Shown one piece after another: positions 44,451 through 53,536 of a DNA stretch of 64,000 nucleotides. The notes beneath the pieces were generated by a model. It searched no databases, was not told the DNA's origin, and was given only the letters and a program-made list of their open reading frames with translations. Origin of the DNA: an uncultured Maribacter sp. (lineage in GTDB: Bacteria > Bacteroidota > Bacteroidia > Flavobacteriales > Flavobacteriaceae); contig NZ_CANMBB010000009.1 in NCBI RefSeq assembly GCF_947495965.1, forward strand, positions 62,001 to 126,000, read 5' to 3'. Each line of letters begins with the position of its first letter. Position 1 is the first letter of the stretch. The translations under genes were made by a program, and so were the position numbers.

Positions 44451-47400
44451 TTAATTTTTTTCTACAATTCTTAATATATCTCCAAAAACACCTCTTGCCG
44501 TAACAGCTGCTCCTGCTCCCGCTCCTTGAATTACTAGTGGATTTTCCCCATAAGACTCTGTATATATTTCTATAATAGAATCTGACCCTTTTATTTGCCC
44601 TAAAGCGCTTTCTTTTGGTACGGAAACCAGTTTTACATCTAACTTTCCTTTTTCTTCTTGCAAATTTCCATGCAAATCACCTACATAACGCAAAACGTGA
44701 TTTGGTTTCTGGTTTTTCTTTATCTCATTAAAAGTATCATCTAACATTCCTAAATTATCTAAGAAATGATTTGTATCTCCTTTTTCTAATAAAGCAGGAA
44801 TCAAATTCTGGATTTCTACATCAGAAAATTCATTGTGCAATTCTAACTCTCTAGCTAGTATTAATAATTTTCGGCCTACATCATTCCCTGACAAATCCTC
44901 TCTTGGATCTGGCTCTGTAAAACCTTTTTGCATTGCATCTTTTAAAATAGTAGAAAAAGGCGCATTTACTTCTGAAAATGTATTAAAAATGTAACTTAAA
45001 GACCCTGAGAACACACCTTTTATCCTCGTAATATTCTCCCCTGATAAATGTAATAACTTAATAGTGTCTATTAAAGGTAAACCTGCTCCTACATTAGTTT
45101 CATATAAGTACTGTTTTTGATTTTTAACCAACTCTTCTCTTAAAAGCTGGTAATAATCAAAACCTAAAGTATTTGCTATTTTATTTGAGGATACTATATC
45201 AAAACCATTCTCTATAAAATCAAAATAATGCGCAACAAAATCTTCACTTGCTGTATTATCTACAATAATTAAATTTTCTAAATGATGTCTCTTAGCAAAA
45301 TCAAAAATAGTACTCAAAGTATAAGGCTCTCCCTTTTTATCTAACAAAGACTCCCAATTCTTAGAAACTCCTTTTTTACTCAATATTACTTTTTTAGAAT
45401 TTGCAACGGCAAAAACTCTTAAATCTAGACCTTTCCTTTTTTCTATGTTTTTGGCAGATTTTAATATCTGATCAATTAGTGTTCCTCCAACATTACCATG
45501 TCCAAAAACAGCTATATTAACCTTTTTACTCATTCCAAAAACTTGCCCATGCATTACATTTACAGCCTTATGTAAATCGGTCTTTTTTACTACCAAGCTC
45601 ACATTTTTCCCTGTAACTGTATTATTAAAAAGTAATGGTGTTATTTGGTTCTTAATTAAAGAATTGTAAGGCTTATGAAAAGTGCTCAAATCTTGTCCTA
45701 CAATAGAAATAACAGAAACATCCCCTACGACAGTAATTCTATTAACATCTTTTGATGTATAATCATGTGTAAATTCCCTATCTAAAGCTTGTTTTGCTTT
45801 CTGTGCAATATCTGCATCTACCACCAAACCAATTCCACGTTCTGAGGAACCTTGAGAAATAATACTTACACTAATATTACTATCCCCTAAGGCTTTAAAA
45901 ATACGAGCATCTACCCCTACTTTTCCTAACAATCCCCTACCTTCTAAATTAATTAAAGCAACCTTTTCTATTACAGAAATAGATTTAATACCGTCTTTGC
46001 TAGTTTTTGCACTAATTAAAGTTCCTTCATTATCACTATTAAATGTATTTAAAATACGTAAAGGAATATTTTTTTCTAGTAAAGGAATAATTGTTTTGGC
46101 ATGTAAAATAGTAGCGCCAAAATTTGCCAACTCATTGGCTTCACTATATGAAAGCTCAGAAATACGTTTAGCATCTGCTACAAAATCTGGATTTGCTGTA
46201 TAAATACCATCTACATGTGTATAATTTTGAAGCTCTGAAGCATCTAGGAAATTAGCCAATAAAGCCGCAGAGTAATTACTCCCATTTCTTCCTAAAGTTG
46301 TAGTTTCCCCATCTAAAGTAGAAGCTATAAAACCTGTAAAAACAGGTACGGTTCCTTGCGACAACAAACCAAACTCTCTTAAAACATTTTCTTTAGATAC
46401 TGTTTCTAAAACACTAGCATCTCCAAAATTATCATCGGTCTTAATAAGACTTCTAGAGTCCATTAACTTTGCCTTTACACCTTTTCCAATTAATAGTTTT
46501 GTTATTAATTTTGCAGATATTAACTCTCCATAAGCTAAAACCTGATCTTTAATCTTGGAACTGTAATCCCCTAATAAAGCAACCCCTTCATACAACTGAA
46601 ACAAACTTGCAAATTCCTCTGATAAATTTACATTTTTATAAGAATGCGTCTGGTATTTTTCAAAAGCTTCAAAGTCTTTTGCATAACTTTTACCAGATGC
46701 AGCTTTTTCTAAAATAACCTCTAGTTGGTCTGTAGCTTTTTCTCTTGCAGAAAGTACCACGGCAACTTTTTCTTTAGCCTTTACTTTATCTAAAATAATA
46801 TCTAAAACATGTTCTAAACCCTCTCCATTACTTAAAGATTTACCTCCAAATTTTAAGACTTTAACTTTAGTAGTCTCTTCTTCTTTATTAAAAATAGGAT
46901 TCAACAAATTTTGCATTTGATCAAACTCAATCAAAAAAGCATCATGTCCATGTAAAGACTGTACTTCGCCATAGGTAACATTACTATTTGCTTGGGCTAT
47001 TTGCTTAAATGTTTCTCTATTTTCTTTAGCAGTAAAAAATAAATCAGAATCTACTCCAATAATATGAATATTGGTTTCACTATTCTGCAAGTCTACAAAA
47101 GCTGATTCTCTATCTCTAGTAATATCAATAGACTTTAAAAGCTGATTCATTAGTTTATAGGCCGATAATTGAAAACGTTCTTTCAATTTATCTCCATGAT
47201 GCATTAACCAACTTTCTACATTAAAAACCTGCAACTCTTCATTAGTACTGCGTTTAAAACGCTCATTAAAAGATTCTGGCGTTCTATAACACAACATTGC
47301 ATGCATACGAGCATCATGTACAGGTTGCTTAGAATTAATTAAAAACTGCTCTTGTATTTGGCAGTTTCCTATTAACCAATCTGTAGACTTCCAGTCTGAT

Positions 47401-47837
47401 GCCACAGGGATTAAATGCTCTGTTAAATTAGGGTTTAGCGCTGCCATTTCCCAAGCAATACCACCTCCCATAGAGCCCCCAATTATTGCAAATAGATTAG
47501 AGATTTTTAAATCTTTAAGACCCAATAAAAATATTCTCGCAACATCTCTTGCAATAAAATCTTTATAATTTTCTATTACAAAACTATCGTATCCATTTCC
47601 TGGAACGTTAAAAGCCAGAATAGTATACTTATCCGTATCTATACATTTTCCTTGCCCTACTATTGCAGACCACCAACCATCTTTACCAGTAACATTAGAG
47701 TTCCCAGTTAAAGCATGATTTACCAGCACTATTGGAGCACTATGCAAGGGTTTTCCAAAAAGTTGATAGGATAGCGAAATATCCTGAGATACCCCGCTAT
47801 ATGTTTTGTATTTATTAATTGTAAGATGATGTAACAT
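44451..47837 (-). CDS. Fused homoserine O-acetyltransferase-like / aspartokinase / homoserine dehydrogenase
   Basis: A 1128-residue three-part protein. Residues about 1-310 are an alpha/beta-hydrolase of MetX type with nucleophile GGSMGGG (Ser122) and the acid/base parts VDSDLF (Asp265) and HGHDAF (His298). About 324-590 is an aspartokinase (VKVLKFGGKS at 329-334), followed by ACT regulatory repeats (about 620-765), then homoserine dehydrogenase (about 770-1128; FGHGNVGGT, and GVFSGSLSYIFNTF). One polypeptide thus carries out the first and third common steps from aspartate and the activation of homoserine for methionine. The MetX part is about 50 residues shorter than free MetX. Under the SAM riboswitch. 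No sign of frameshift; coding frame is continuous. Confidence 0.9.
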   Translation of the reverse strand: MLHHLTINKYKTYSGVSQDISLSYQLFGKPLHSAPIVLVNHALTGNSNVTGKDGWWSAIVGQGKCIDTDKYTILAFNVPGNGYDSFVIENYKDFIARDVARIFLLGLKDLKISNLFAIIGGSMGGGIAWEMAALNPNLTEHLIPVASDWKSTDWLIGNCQIQEQFLINSKQPVHDARMHAMLCYRTPESFNERFKRSTNEELQVFNVESWLMHHGDKLKERFQLSAYKLMNQLLKSIDITRDRESAFVDLQNSETNIHIIGVDSDLFFTAKENRETFKQIAQANSNVTYGEVQSLHGHDAFLIEFDQMQNLLNPIFNKEEETTKVKVLKFGGKSLSNGEGLEHVLDIILDKVKAKEKVAVVLSAREKATDQLEVILEKAASGKSYAKDFEAFEKYQTHSYKNVNLSEEFASLFQLYEGVALLGDYSSKIKDQVLAYGELISAKLITKLLIGKGVKAKLMDSRSLIKTDDNFGDASVLETVSKENVLREFGLLSQGTVPVFTGFIASTLDGETTTLGRNGSNYSAALLANFLDASELQNYTHVDGIYTANPDFVADAKRISELSYSEANELANFGATILHAKTIIPLLEKNIPLRILNTFNSDNEGTLISAKTSKDGIKSISVIEKVALINLEGRGLLGKVGVDARIFKALGDSNISVSIISQGSSERGIGLVVDADIAQKAKQALDREFTHDYTSKDVNRITVVGDVSVISIVGQDLSTFHKPYNSLIKNQITPLLFNNTVTGKNVSLVVKKTDLHKAVNVMHGQVFGMSKKVNIAVFGHGNVGGTLIDQILKSAKNIEKRKGLDLRVFAVANSKKVILSKKGVSKNWESLLDKKGEPYTLSTIFDFAKRHHLENLIIVDNTASEDFVAHYFDFIENGFDIVSSNKIANTLGFDYYQLLREELVKNQKQYLYETNVGAGLPLIDTIKLLHLSGENITRIKGVFSGSLSYIFNTFSEVNAPFSTILKDAMQKGFTEPDPREDLSGNDVGRKLLILARELELHNEFSDVEIQNLIPALLEKGDTNHFLDNLGMLDDTFNEIKKNQKPNHVLRYVGDLHGNLQEEKGKLDVKLVSVPKESALGQIKGSDSIIEIYTESYGENPLVIQGAGAGAAVTARGVFGDILRIVEKN

Positions 47838-47868
47838 CTGGTATTTTTTACTTTATTAAATTTTATGC

Positions 47869-49140
47869 TTATTGTGCAAAAGCCTGTTCTAAATCGGCTT
47901 TTAAATCTGCAATATCTTCTAAACCAACAGATAAACGTATTAAATCTGCTCCTACACCTGCATCTATTTGTTGTTGCGCTGTTAATTGTTGGTGTGTTGT
48001 ACTCGCTGGGTGAATAATAAGTGATTTTGTATCTCCAATATTTGCTAAAAGAGAAAATACTTTAGTAGCATCTGTTACTTTTTTAGCAGCTTCAAATCCT
48101 CCTTTTAATCCAAATGTAACTAATCCACTTTGTCCTTTAGGTAAATATTCTTTTGCTAAATCATAGTACTTGCTACTTTTTAATCCAGGGTAATTTACCC
48201 AAGCCACTTCTTCTCTACCTTCTAACCAAGTTGCCAATTCTAATGCGTTAGCACTATGTTGTTTTATTCTTACGTTTAGAGTTTCTAAACCTTGAATAAT
48301 TTGAAAAGCATTGTAAGGACTTAAAGCTCCTCCAAAATCACGCAATCCTTCTAAAATTAATTTAAAAGTAAATGCTGCAGCTCCTAAAGCTTCGCTATAC
48401 ACCAAACCGTGGTATCCTGCAGATGGCTCTGTAAACTCAGGAAATTTTCCGTTTGTCCAATCAAATGTACCTGCATCAATAATTGCCCCTCCTAAAGATG
48501 TTCCTTGACCGCCAATATATTTGGTAAGTGAATGTATTACAAGATTTGCTCCGTGCTCAATTGGATTTAATAATGCTGGTGAAGCAACCGTATTATCTAC
48601 AATAAAAGGAACTTGTGCTGCTTTTGCTTGTGCAGAAATAGCTTTAAGGTCTAATACATCTAACTTTGGATTTCCTAAAGATTCTACAAAAAATGCTCTT
48701 GTATTATCTTGTACTGCTTTTCCAAAGCTTTCTGGGTCAGATGCATCTACAAAAGTGGTTGTAATACCTAACCTTGGTAAGGTAACATTTAACAAAGTAA
48801 ATGTTCCTCCATATAAACTACTAGAGGCTACTATATGATCTCCCGCTTTTAACAAAGTCATTAATCCCGTTGCAATAGCAGAGGTTCCTGAAGCAAAAAC
48901 AACAGCACCAATACCACCTTCTACAGCTGCTAAACGATCTTGTAATATTTGATTTGTTGGATTATTTAATCTTGTATAAATAAATCCTAATTCTTTTAAT
49001 GCAAATAAATTTGCTGCGTGTTCTGTATCCTTAAAAACATAAGAAGAAGTTTGGTAAATAGGTACCGCTCTAGTTCCTCCTGTTTGTGTTGTGTCATGCC
49101 CTGCATGTAATGCGTTTGTTGAAAATTTTTGATCACTCAT
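47869..49140 (-). CDS. metY: O-acetylhomoserine aminocarboxypropyltransferase (sulfhydrylase)
   Basis: A 423-residue PLP enzyme making homocysteine directly from O-acetylhomoserine and sulfide. PLP Lys in IHSLTKYIGGQGT; NALHAGHDTTQTGGTRAVPIYQTSSY at the N-terminus (split here by function, not gap), TRLNNPTNQILQDR, and C-terminal LANIGDTKSLIIHPASTTH. First gene of the operon under the SAM-I riboswitch; sulfide would come from the cys operon nearby. Confidence 0.93.
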   Translation of the reverse strand: MSDQKFSTNALHAGHDTTQTGGTRAVPIYQTSSYVFKDTEHAANLFALKELGFIYTRLNNPTNQILQDRLAAVEGGIGAVVFASGTSAIATGLMTLLKAGDHIVASSSLYGGTFTLLNVTLPRLGITTTFVDASDPESFGKAVQDNTRAFFVESLGNPKLDVLDLKAISAQAKAAQVPFIVDNTVASPALLNPIEHGANLVIHSLTKYIGGQGTSLGGAIIDAGTFDWTNGKFPEFTEPSAGYHGLVYSEALGAAAFTFKLILEGLRDFGGALSPYNAFQIIQGLETLNVRIKQHSANALELATWLEGREEVAWVNYPGLKSSKYYDLAKEYLPKGQSGLVTFGLKGGFEAAKKVTDATKVFSLLANIGDTKSLIIHPASTTHQQLTAQQQIDAGVGADLIRLSVGLEDIADLKADLEQAFAQ

Positions 49141-49266
49141 GATTTTTTGATTTTTTTTAGTTAATTGATAAAAAAATTCAAATCTTATAGTACCGACATT
49201 GTAAAATAAGTAAAATCAAAAAGTTAAAAAGAAATTGGAAAGTTGCTATGTATCATAGCTTATTTC
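49141..49266 (-). promoter_or_regulatory. Expression-platform region between SAM riboswitch and metY
   Basis: 125 bases of A/T-rich leader. A small hairpin (GCTATG / CATAGC) lies directly after the aptamer but is not followed by a long T run, and the distance to the ATG is large, so it is unclear whether control is by termination or translation. Confidence 0.4.
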
Positions 49267-49380
49267 GTTATCTGCCTTATAAATCATTCTGATTTCTCTG
49301 GTAGAATTTAGCACCTTCTTTGCATGGCAAAGGGTTGCTAAGGCTTCACAGGGTCTAATCCCTCCGCCTTTCTTGATAAC
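49267..49380 (-). ncRNA. SAM-I (S box) riboswitch aptamer
   Basis: On the minus strand the sequence follows the S-box consensus: GTTATCAAGAAAGGCGGAGG, then GGATTAGACCCTGTGAAGCC, TTAGCAACCCT, GGTGCTAAATTCTACC and the closing P1 strand AGATAAC, which pairs with GTTATC at the 5' end. The kink-turn (AAGAAAGG...), the GAAGCC/GCAACC junction core and the P3-like GGTGCTAAATTC segment are all in place. It should switch off the metY operon when SAM is plentiful. Confidence 0.95.
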
Positions 49381-49411
49381 AATTCAATATGTATTTGAAC
49401 TTAATATGCTG

Positions 49412-49419
49412 CAAATATA
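49412..49419 (-). promoter_or_regulatory. Candidate -7 box of the metY operon
   Basis: TATATTTG, a perfect TAnnTTTG, 32 bases before the 5' end of the SAM aptamer, so transcripts would start shortly before it. The -33 position carries TAG rather than TTG. Confidence 0.55.
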
Positions 49420-49489
49420 TACTCCAAAAGTTTATTTGCCTACTTTTTATAAATAAAATAACACTTTTATTTATTTATTTTAAAATAAC

Positions 49490-49519
49490 AGCTCTGAATA
49501 AGATTCCTTTTCCAGAGCT
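49490..49519 (-). terminator. Possible terminator after metK
   Basis: AGCTCTG / CAGAGCT (7 bp) with a 16-base loop, 14 bases after the metK stop codon; only a weak T-rich stretch follows. The rest of the gap to metY holds the riboswitch and its promoter. Confidence 0.45.
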
Positions 49520-49532
49520 ATACTTTTATAAT

Positions 49533-50789
49533 TTACAAGTTAAAACTAGCTTTTACTTTATCTACCATATCTAGTTTCTCCCAAGTAAATAGTTCTACTT
49601 CTTTTTCTACTTTACCATTATAAGGAGATTCAAAGACTTTAGTAATAGTTCTTGGCTCTTTTCCCATATGACCATATGCTGCTGATTCTAAATAAATAGG
49701 ATTACGTAATTTTAAACGTTCTTCTATAGCAAACGGACGCATATCAAACAATTGCGCTACTTTCTCTGCAATAGCACCATCTGTTACATCTACATTTGCT
49801 GTTCCATAAGTATCTACAAAAATAGAAGTTGGTTCTACTACTCCAATCGCATAACTTACTTGTACTAATATTTCATCAGAAACACCAGCCGCCACTAAAT
49901 TTTTAGCTATATGCCTTGCTGCATAAGCCGCACTACGATCCACCTTACTTGGGTCTTTTCCACTAAAAGCACCGCCACCATGTGCACCCTTACCACCGTA
50001 AGTATCTACAATTATTTTACGCCCTGTTAAACCGGTATCTCCATGAGGTCCTCCAATTACAAATTTCCCTGTTGGGTTAACATGGTACGTAATTTCATCA
50101 TTAAATAAAGCTTGGATATTTTCTGGTAATTGCTCCTTAACTCTAGGTATTAATATTGCTACAATATCTTCCTTAATTTTAGCCAACATAGCTTCATCAT
50201 CCGTATTAAAAGCATCATGTTGTGTAGATACGACAATAGTATCTATACGTTGTGGTACATTTTCATCGGAATATTCTATAGTTACTTGCGACTTGGCATC
50301 TGGTCTTAAATAACTAATTTCTTTATTCTCTCTTCTTAACTCTGCTAATACCTGAAGAATTTTATGAGAAATATCTAATGCCAATGGCATATAGTTTTCT
50401 GTTTCTTTAGTTGCATAACCAAACATCATTCCTTGGTCTCCTGCCCCTTGCTCTTCTTTTTCGCCTCTATCTACCCCTTGGTTTATTTCTTTAGATTGCT
50501 CGTGAATAAGAGATATAACACCACAAGAATCTCCACTAAATTGATATTCTCCCTTTGTGTAGCCTATTTTATTAATAACTTCTCTTGCTATATTTTGAAC
50601 ATCTAAATAGGTATTACTTTTTACCTCTCCTGCTAAAACTACTTGCCCTGTTGTAACAAGAGTTTCACAAGCAACTTTACTTTCGGGGTCAAAAGCTAAA
50701 AAACTATCTAATAATGCATCACTAATTTGATCCGCAACTTTATCTGGGTGTCCTTCACTAACAGATTCTGATGTAAATAAATAAGACAT
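49533..50789 (-). CDS. metK: S-adenosylmethionine synthetase
   Basis: A 418-residue enzyme forming SAM from methionine and ATP. Signatures: SESVSEGHPDKVADQISDALLD at the N-terminus, GAGDQGMMFGYA, GGPHGDTGLTGRKIIVDTYG and GGGAFSGKDPSKVDRSAAY. Slightly longer than the usual 380-390 because of inserts in the middle. No SAM riboswitch precedes this gene; it has its own candidate promoter. Confidence 0.97.
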   Translation of the reverse strand: MSYLFTSESVSEGHPDKVADQISDALLDSFLAFDPESKVACETLVTTGQVVLAGEVKSNTYLDVQNIAREVINKIGYTKGEYQFSGDSCGVISLIHEQSKEINQGVDRGEKEEQGAGDQGMMFGYATKETENYMPLALDISHKILQVLAELRRENKEISYLRPDAKSQVTIEYSDENVPQRIDTIVVSTQHDAFNTDDEAMLAKIKEDIVAILIPRVKEQLPENIQALFNDEITYHVNPTGKFVIGGPHGDTGLTGRKIIVDTYGGKGAHGGGAFSGKDPSKVDRSAAYAARHIAKNLVAAGVSDEILVQVSYAIGVVEPTSIFVDTYGTANVDVTDGAIAEKVAQLFDMRPFAIEERLKLRNPIYLESAAYGHMGKEPRTITKVFESPYNGKVEKEVELFTWEKLDMVDKVKASFNL

Positions 50790-51120
50790 AATTCTTTTTT
50801 AAAAAGGAAAGTAGCGCGCAAAATAAAAAAGCAAATAGATAGAATACCCTATATAAGGCGTAGTAATATCTGTTTTAGCATTTTTTAGAGGTTGCAAGCA
50901 GTCAAATCTTTCCTCGTAGATTGAAAGTGTAAAAGTAGTGCTATTCAGAAATATGTCAAAATAGAATCTCTTAAAAAATTATACTTTTATCTTATTAATT
51001 ATCTATCCTGAAAAAAATTCATCGGATATTTACGTAAACATTTTACCATCCTATTGTTATCTTGTATATTGTATCGCAATATTTTTTCTTATTATCATAA
51101 CTATAAAAAACATCTAAAAA
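50790..51120. other. Divergent intergenic region between metK and the deoxynucleoside kinase gene
   Basis: 331 bases of A/T-rich sequence. It holds the metK promoter candidate near 50,945 and an untranslated metK leader of about 130 bases with no riboswitch pattern I recognise. No clear promoter was found for the plus-strand gene. Confidence 0.5.
50930..50959 (-). promoter_or_regulatory. Candidate metK promoter
   Basis: TTG (in TTGACA) followed after 19 bases by TACTTTTA, one mismatch from TAnnTTTG, on the minus strand about 140 bases before the metK ATG. Confidence 0.55.
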
Positions 51121-51735
51121 ATGCATATTGCTGTAGCAGGAAATATTGGTGCCGGAAAAACCTCTTTAACCAAATTATTAGCCAAGCATTATAAATGGGA
51201 ACCCCATTTTGAAGAAGTTGCCGATAACCCTTATCTAGATGATTTTTATAATCAAATGGAACGATGGAGTTTTAATTTACAAATCTATTTTTTGAATAAT
51301 AGATATAGACAAATTCTTGAAATTAGAGAAAGTGGAAAAAGTATTATTCAGGATAGAACTATATATGAAGACGCCCATATTTTTGCACCTAACTTACACG
51401 CCATGGGCTTAATGACAAATAGAGATTTTAGCAACTATACTGGTCTCTTTGAACTAATGGAATCCTTAGTACAGCCCCCAGAATTACTTATTTATTTAAG
51501 AAGTTCTATACCAAACTTGGTGAAACAAATTCATAAACGTGGTAGAGATTATGAAAATAGTATTTCTATAGATTATTTAAGCAGGCTAAATGAACGTTAT
51601 GAGGCATGGGCTCATAATTACACTAAAGGTAAATTATTAATTATTGATGTAGATCAATTAGATTTTGTTGACAAGCCCGAAGATTTAGGACAAGTTATTA
51701 ATAAGATTGATGCCGAAATAAATGGTCTTTTTTAA
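51121..51735 (+). CDS. Deoxynucleoside kinase
   Basis: A 204-residue P-loop kinase of the deoxyguanosine/deoxyadenosine kinase family, which phosphorylates deoxynucleosides for dNTP salvage. P-loop GNIGAGKTS (about residues 7-15), substrate-site WSFNLQIYFLNNR and DRTIYED (the DRS/ERS motif), and the lid Arg cluster HKRGRDYE. The pepE-like gene begins directly after its stop codon with no gap. Specificity is not predictable. Confidence 0.92.
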   Translation: MHIAVAGNIGAGKTSLTKLLAKHYKWEPHFEEVADNPYLDDFYNQMERWSFNLQIYFLNNRYRQILEIRESGKSIIQDRTIYEDAHIFAPNLHAMGLMTNRDFSNYTGLFELMESLVQPPELLIYLRSSIPNLVKQIHKRGRDYENSISIDYLSRLNERYEAWAHNYTKGKLLIIDVDQLDFVDKPEDLGQVINKIDAEINGLF

Positions 51736-52446
51736 ATGACAAACTGTATTCTTGCTAGCACCTCTACTATTCACAATAGTACTTATTTAGAATATCTTTT
51801 TAATGAGTTAAAAGAATTATTCAGTGCTACTGATGAAGTTCTATTTATTCCTTACGCTAGACCAAGTGGCATTTCGCATGAAGAATATACCACGATCGCA
51901 AAAAAAGGATTTCAGAAAATAAACAAAAAACTTATAAGCATTCATACTTTTGATGAACCTATAAAAGCTATTCATAATGCTAAAGGAATTTTTACTGGAG
52001 GAGGTAATACGTTTGTCTTAGTCTCTAAGTTATACGAGTTACAACTTATAAATCCTTTAAGAAAAAAAATTCTAGAAGGTACTCCTTATTTGGGAACTAG
52101 TGCAGGAAGCAACATTGCTGGCGTTAGCATGAAAACCACTAACGACATGCCTATAATTTACCCTCCTAGCTTTTCTACATTACATATTATTCCTTTTAAT
52201 ATTAATGCTCATTATTTAGACCCAGACCCAACATCTACACACAAAGGAGAAACCAGAGAAACTAGGATAAAAGAGTTTCATCAGTTTAACAAAACTCCAG
52301 TTATTGGTTTACGTGAAGGCAGCTGGATTCGTCTAAAAAACAATAAATGCACACTTGAAGGAAAAGAACTTTCTGCAAGAATTTTTGAGCAAAACAAAGA
52401 ACCTGTTGAAGTACCTACAAATACTTCCCTACTTTACTTAGCGTAA
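51736..52446 (+). CDS. pepE: Alpha-aspartyl dipeptidase PepE
   Basis: A 236-residue cytoplasmic serine peptidase (S51) that cleaves Asp-X dipeptides. The nucleophile elbow GTSAGSN (about residues 122-128), the GGGNTF motif before it and LREGSWI near the end are present. It starts at the base after the upstream stop codon, so translational coupling is likely. Ends 6 bases from the convergent App1-like gene. Confidence 0.93.
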   Translation: MTNCILASTSTIHNSTYLEYLFNELKELFSATDEVLFIPYARPSGISHEEYTTIAKKGFQKINKKLISIHTFDEPIKAIHNAKGIFTGGGNTFVLVSKLYELQLINPLRKKILEGTPYLGTSAGSNIAGVSMKTTNDMPIIYPPSFSTLHIIPFNINAHYLDPDPTSTHKGETRETRIKEFHQFNKTPVIGLREGSWIRLKNNKCTLEGKELSARIFEQNKEPVEVPTNTSLLYLA

Positions 52447-52452
52447 TTACTT

Positions 52453-53451
52453 TTAAATAAAGCCTTTCTTTTTTGCATGACCAATTGCTTCTGTAGTATT
52501 ATAAACTAATAAAACATCAACATCTTTATAGTCCTGAAACAACTTTTTTACACGTAGCATTTTCTTTTTACTTTTTACTGACCTTAAATAAATGGAAGTT
52601 ATTCTGTTTGGGTTCTTTGCAACAATATCTACATAGATATCTGGATCATGCTCTCCACAATCTCCAATAAGAATAAAAGATAAATCTGGATAGGTATTTA
52701 ATATATTTTGAATTTCATGATGCTTATGCGATATTTTAACTTTTGGCGTTTTATCAAATAAAAATTTTAGGTTTCGCAACAATATTGCTCCCTTTGGAAA
52801 ATTATTGCCATTTAAAAAAATCTCTAAATATTTATATAAATTCCAAGGGCTATTACTCACATAAAAAACAGGATTACAATTATTTTTAGATTTCCCTTTA
52901 TGTAATTGCATATAAAAATCTGCAGCACCTTCTAAAGCTTTTCTGTGTAATACATTAACAAAAAAGGTATTAAAAACTGCTTTCCATTTAAATTTAGAAG
53001 CAACACCTGTATGCAAAATAGTATCATCTATATCACTGATAATCCCATATTCAGATTCTGGCAGAACAACTAGCATTTCTCCATAAAAACGATTTTCAGA
53101 GACTATCTTTTTAGTATACTCTTCTGGTTTATCATAGGCTACTTTATAAGACACCCAACCATCTTTAGAAACAATTTCTGATAAATTCTCTACGCCCTTA
53201 TTTAAGATATAGTACCCTTCAGAATCTGCTACTATTTTTTCCTGCTCATTATTCTCTATCTCAATATTTATAGAAGCAAATTTTACCTCATCTGTTTCAA
53301 ACCTTTTCCATGTGCTAATAAAAACAGGCCATATTCCCTTTTTATTTATATCTATATTCTCATCTTCTAAAGCTCGTCCTCTTAAATATATATGATCTAA
53401 AGTACCATAGGTCTTAAAAGGAATAATTTGCAACTTATCTTTCTTAAACAT
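52453..53451 (-). CDS. App1-like phosphatase (DUF2183, HAD-type)
   Basis: A 332-residue protein with the App1 catalytic domain in its second half: IISDIDDTILHTG (DxDxT nucleophile, about residue 140), FYVSNSPWNLY and FILIGDCGEHDPDIY. The N-terminal part (about 1-130) is beta-rich as in other App1 family members. Fungal App1 is a phosphatidate phosphatase; the bacterial substrate is unknown. No signal peptide. Confidence 0.88.
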   Translation of the reverse strand: MFKKDKLQIIPFKTYGTLDHIYLRGRALEDENIDINKKGIWPVFISTWKRFETDEVKFASINIEIENNEQEKIVADSEGYYILNKGVENLSEIVSKDGWVSYKVAYDKPEEYTKKIVSENRFYGEMLVVLPESEYGIISDIDDTILHTGVASKFKWKAVFNTFFVNVLHRKALEGAADFYMQLHKGKSKNNCNPVFYVSNSPWNLYKYLEIFLNGNNFPKGAILLRNLKFLFDKTPKVKISHKHHEIQNILNTYPDLSFILIGDCGEHDPDIYVDIVAKNPNRITSIYLRSVKSKKKMLRVKKLFQDYKDVDVLLVYNTTEAIGHAKKKGFI

Positions 53452-53481
53452 AGCTCTAATTACACTAGAAATTAAAAGTAT

Positions 53482-53513
53482 AAAAAAACCGCCTTACAAA
53501 GTGCAAGACGGTT
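53482..53513 (-). terminator. Intrinsic terminator after hppA
   Basis: AACCGCCTT / AAGACGGTT (one mismatch) with a short loop, followed by seven T on the minus strand, 24 bases after the hppA stop. Confidence 0.75.
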
Positions 53514-53536
53514 AAATATAAATTAATTAAAAAAAA

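Noticed and set aside
49389-49574. A plus-strand frame of 61 codons between metY and metK.
   Set aside because: Runs over the metY promoter region, the metK terminator and the end of metK on the opposite strand; composition is Ile/Leu/Phe-rich as expected of A/T-rich noncoding sequence.
50790-51120. A second SAM riboswitch in front of metK.
   Set aside because: The leader lacks the S-box core; only a promoter-like pair of boxes was found.
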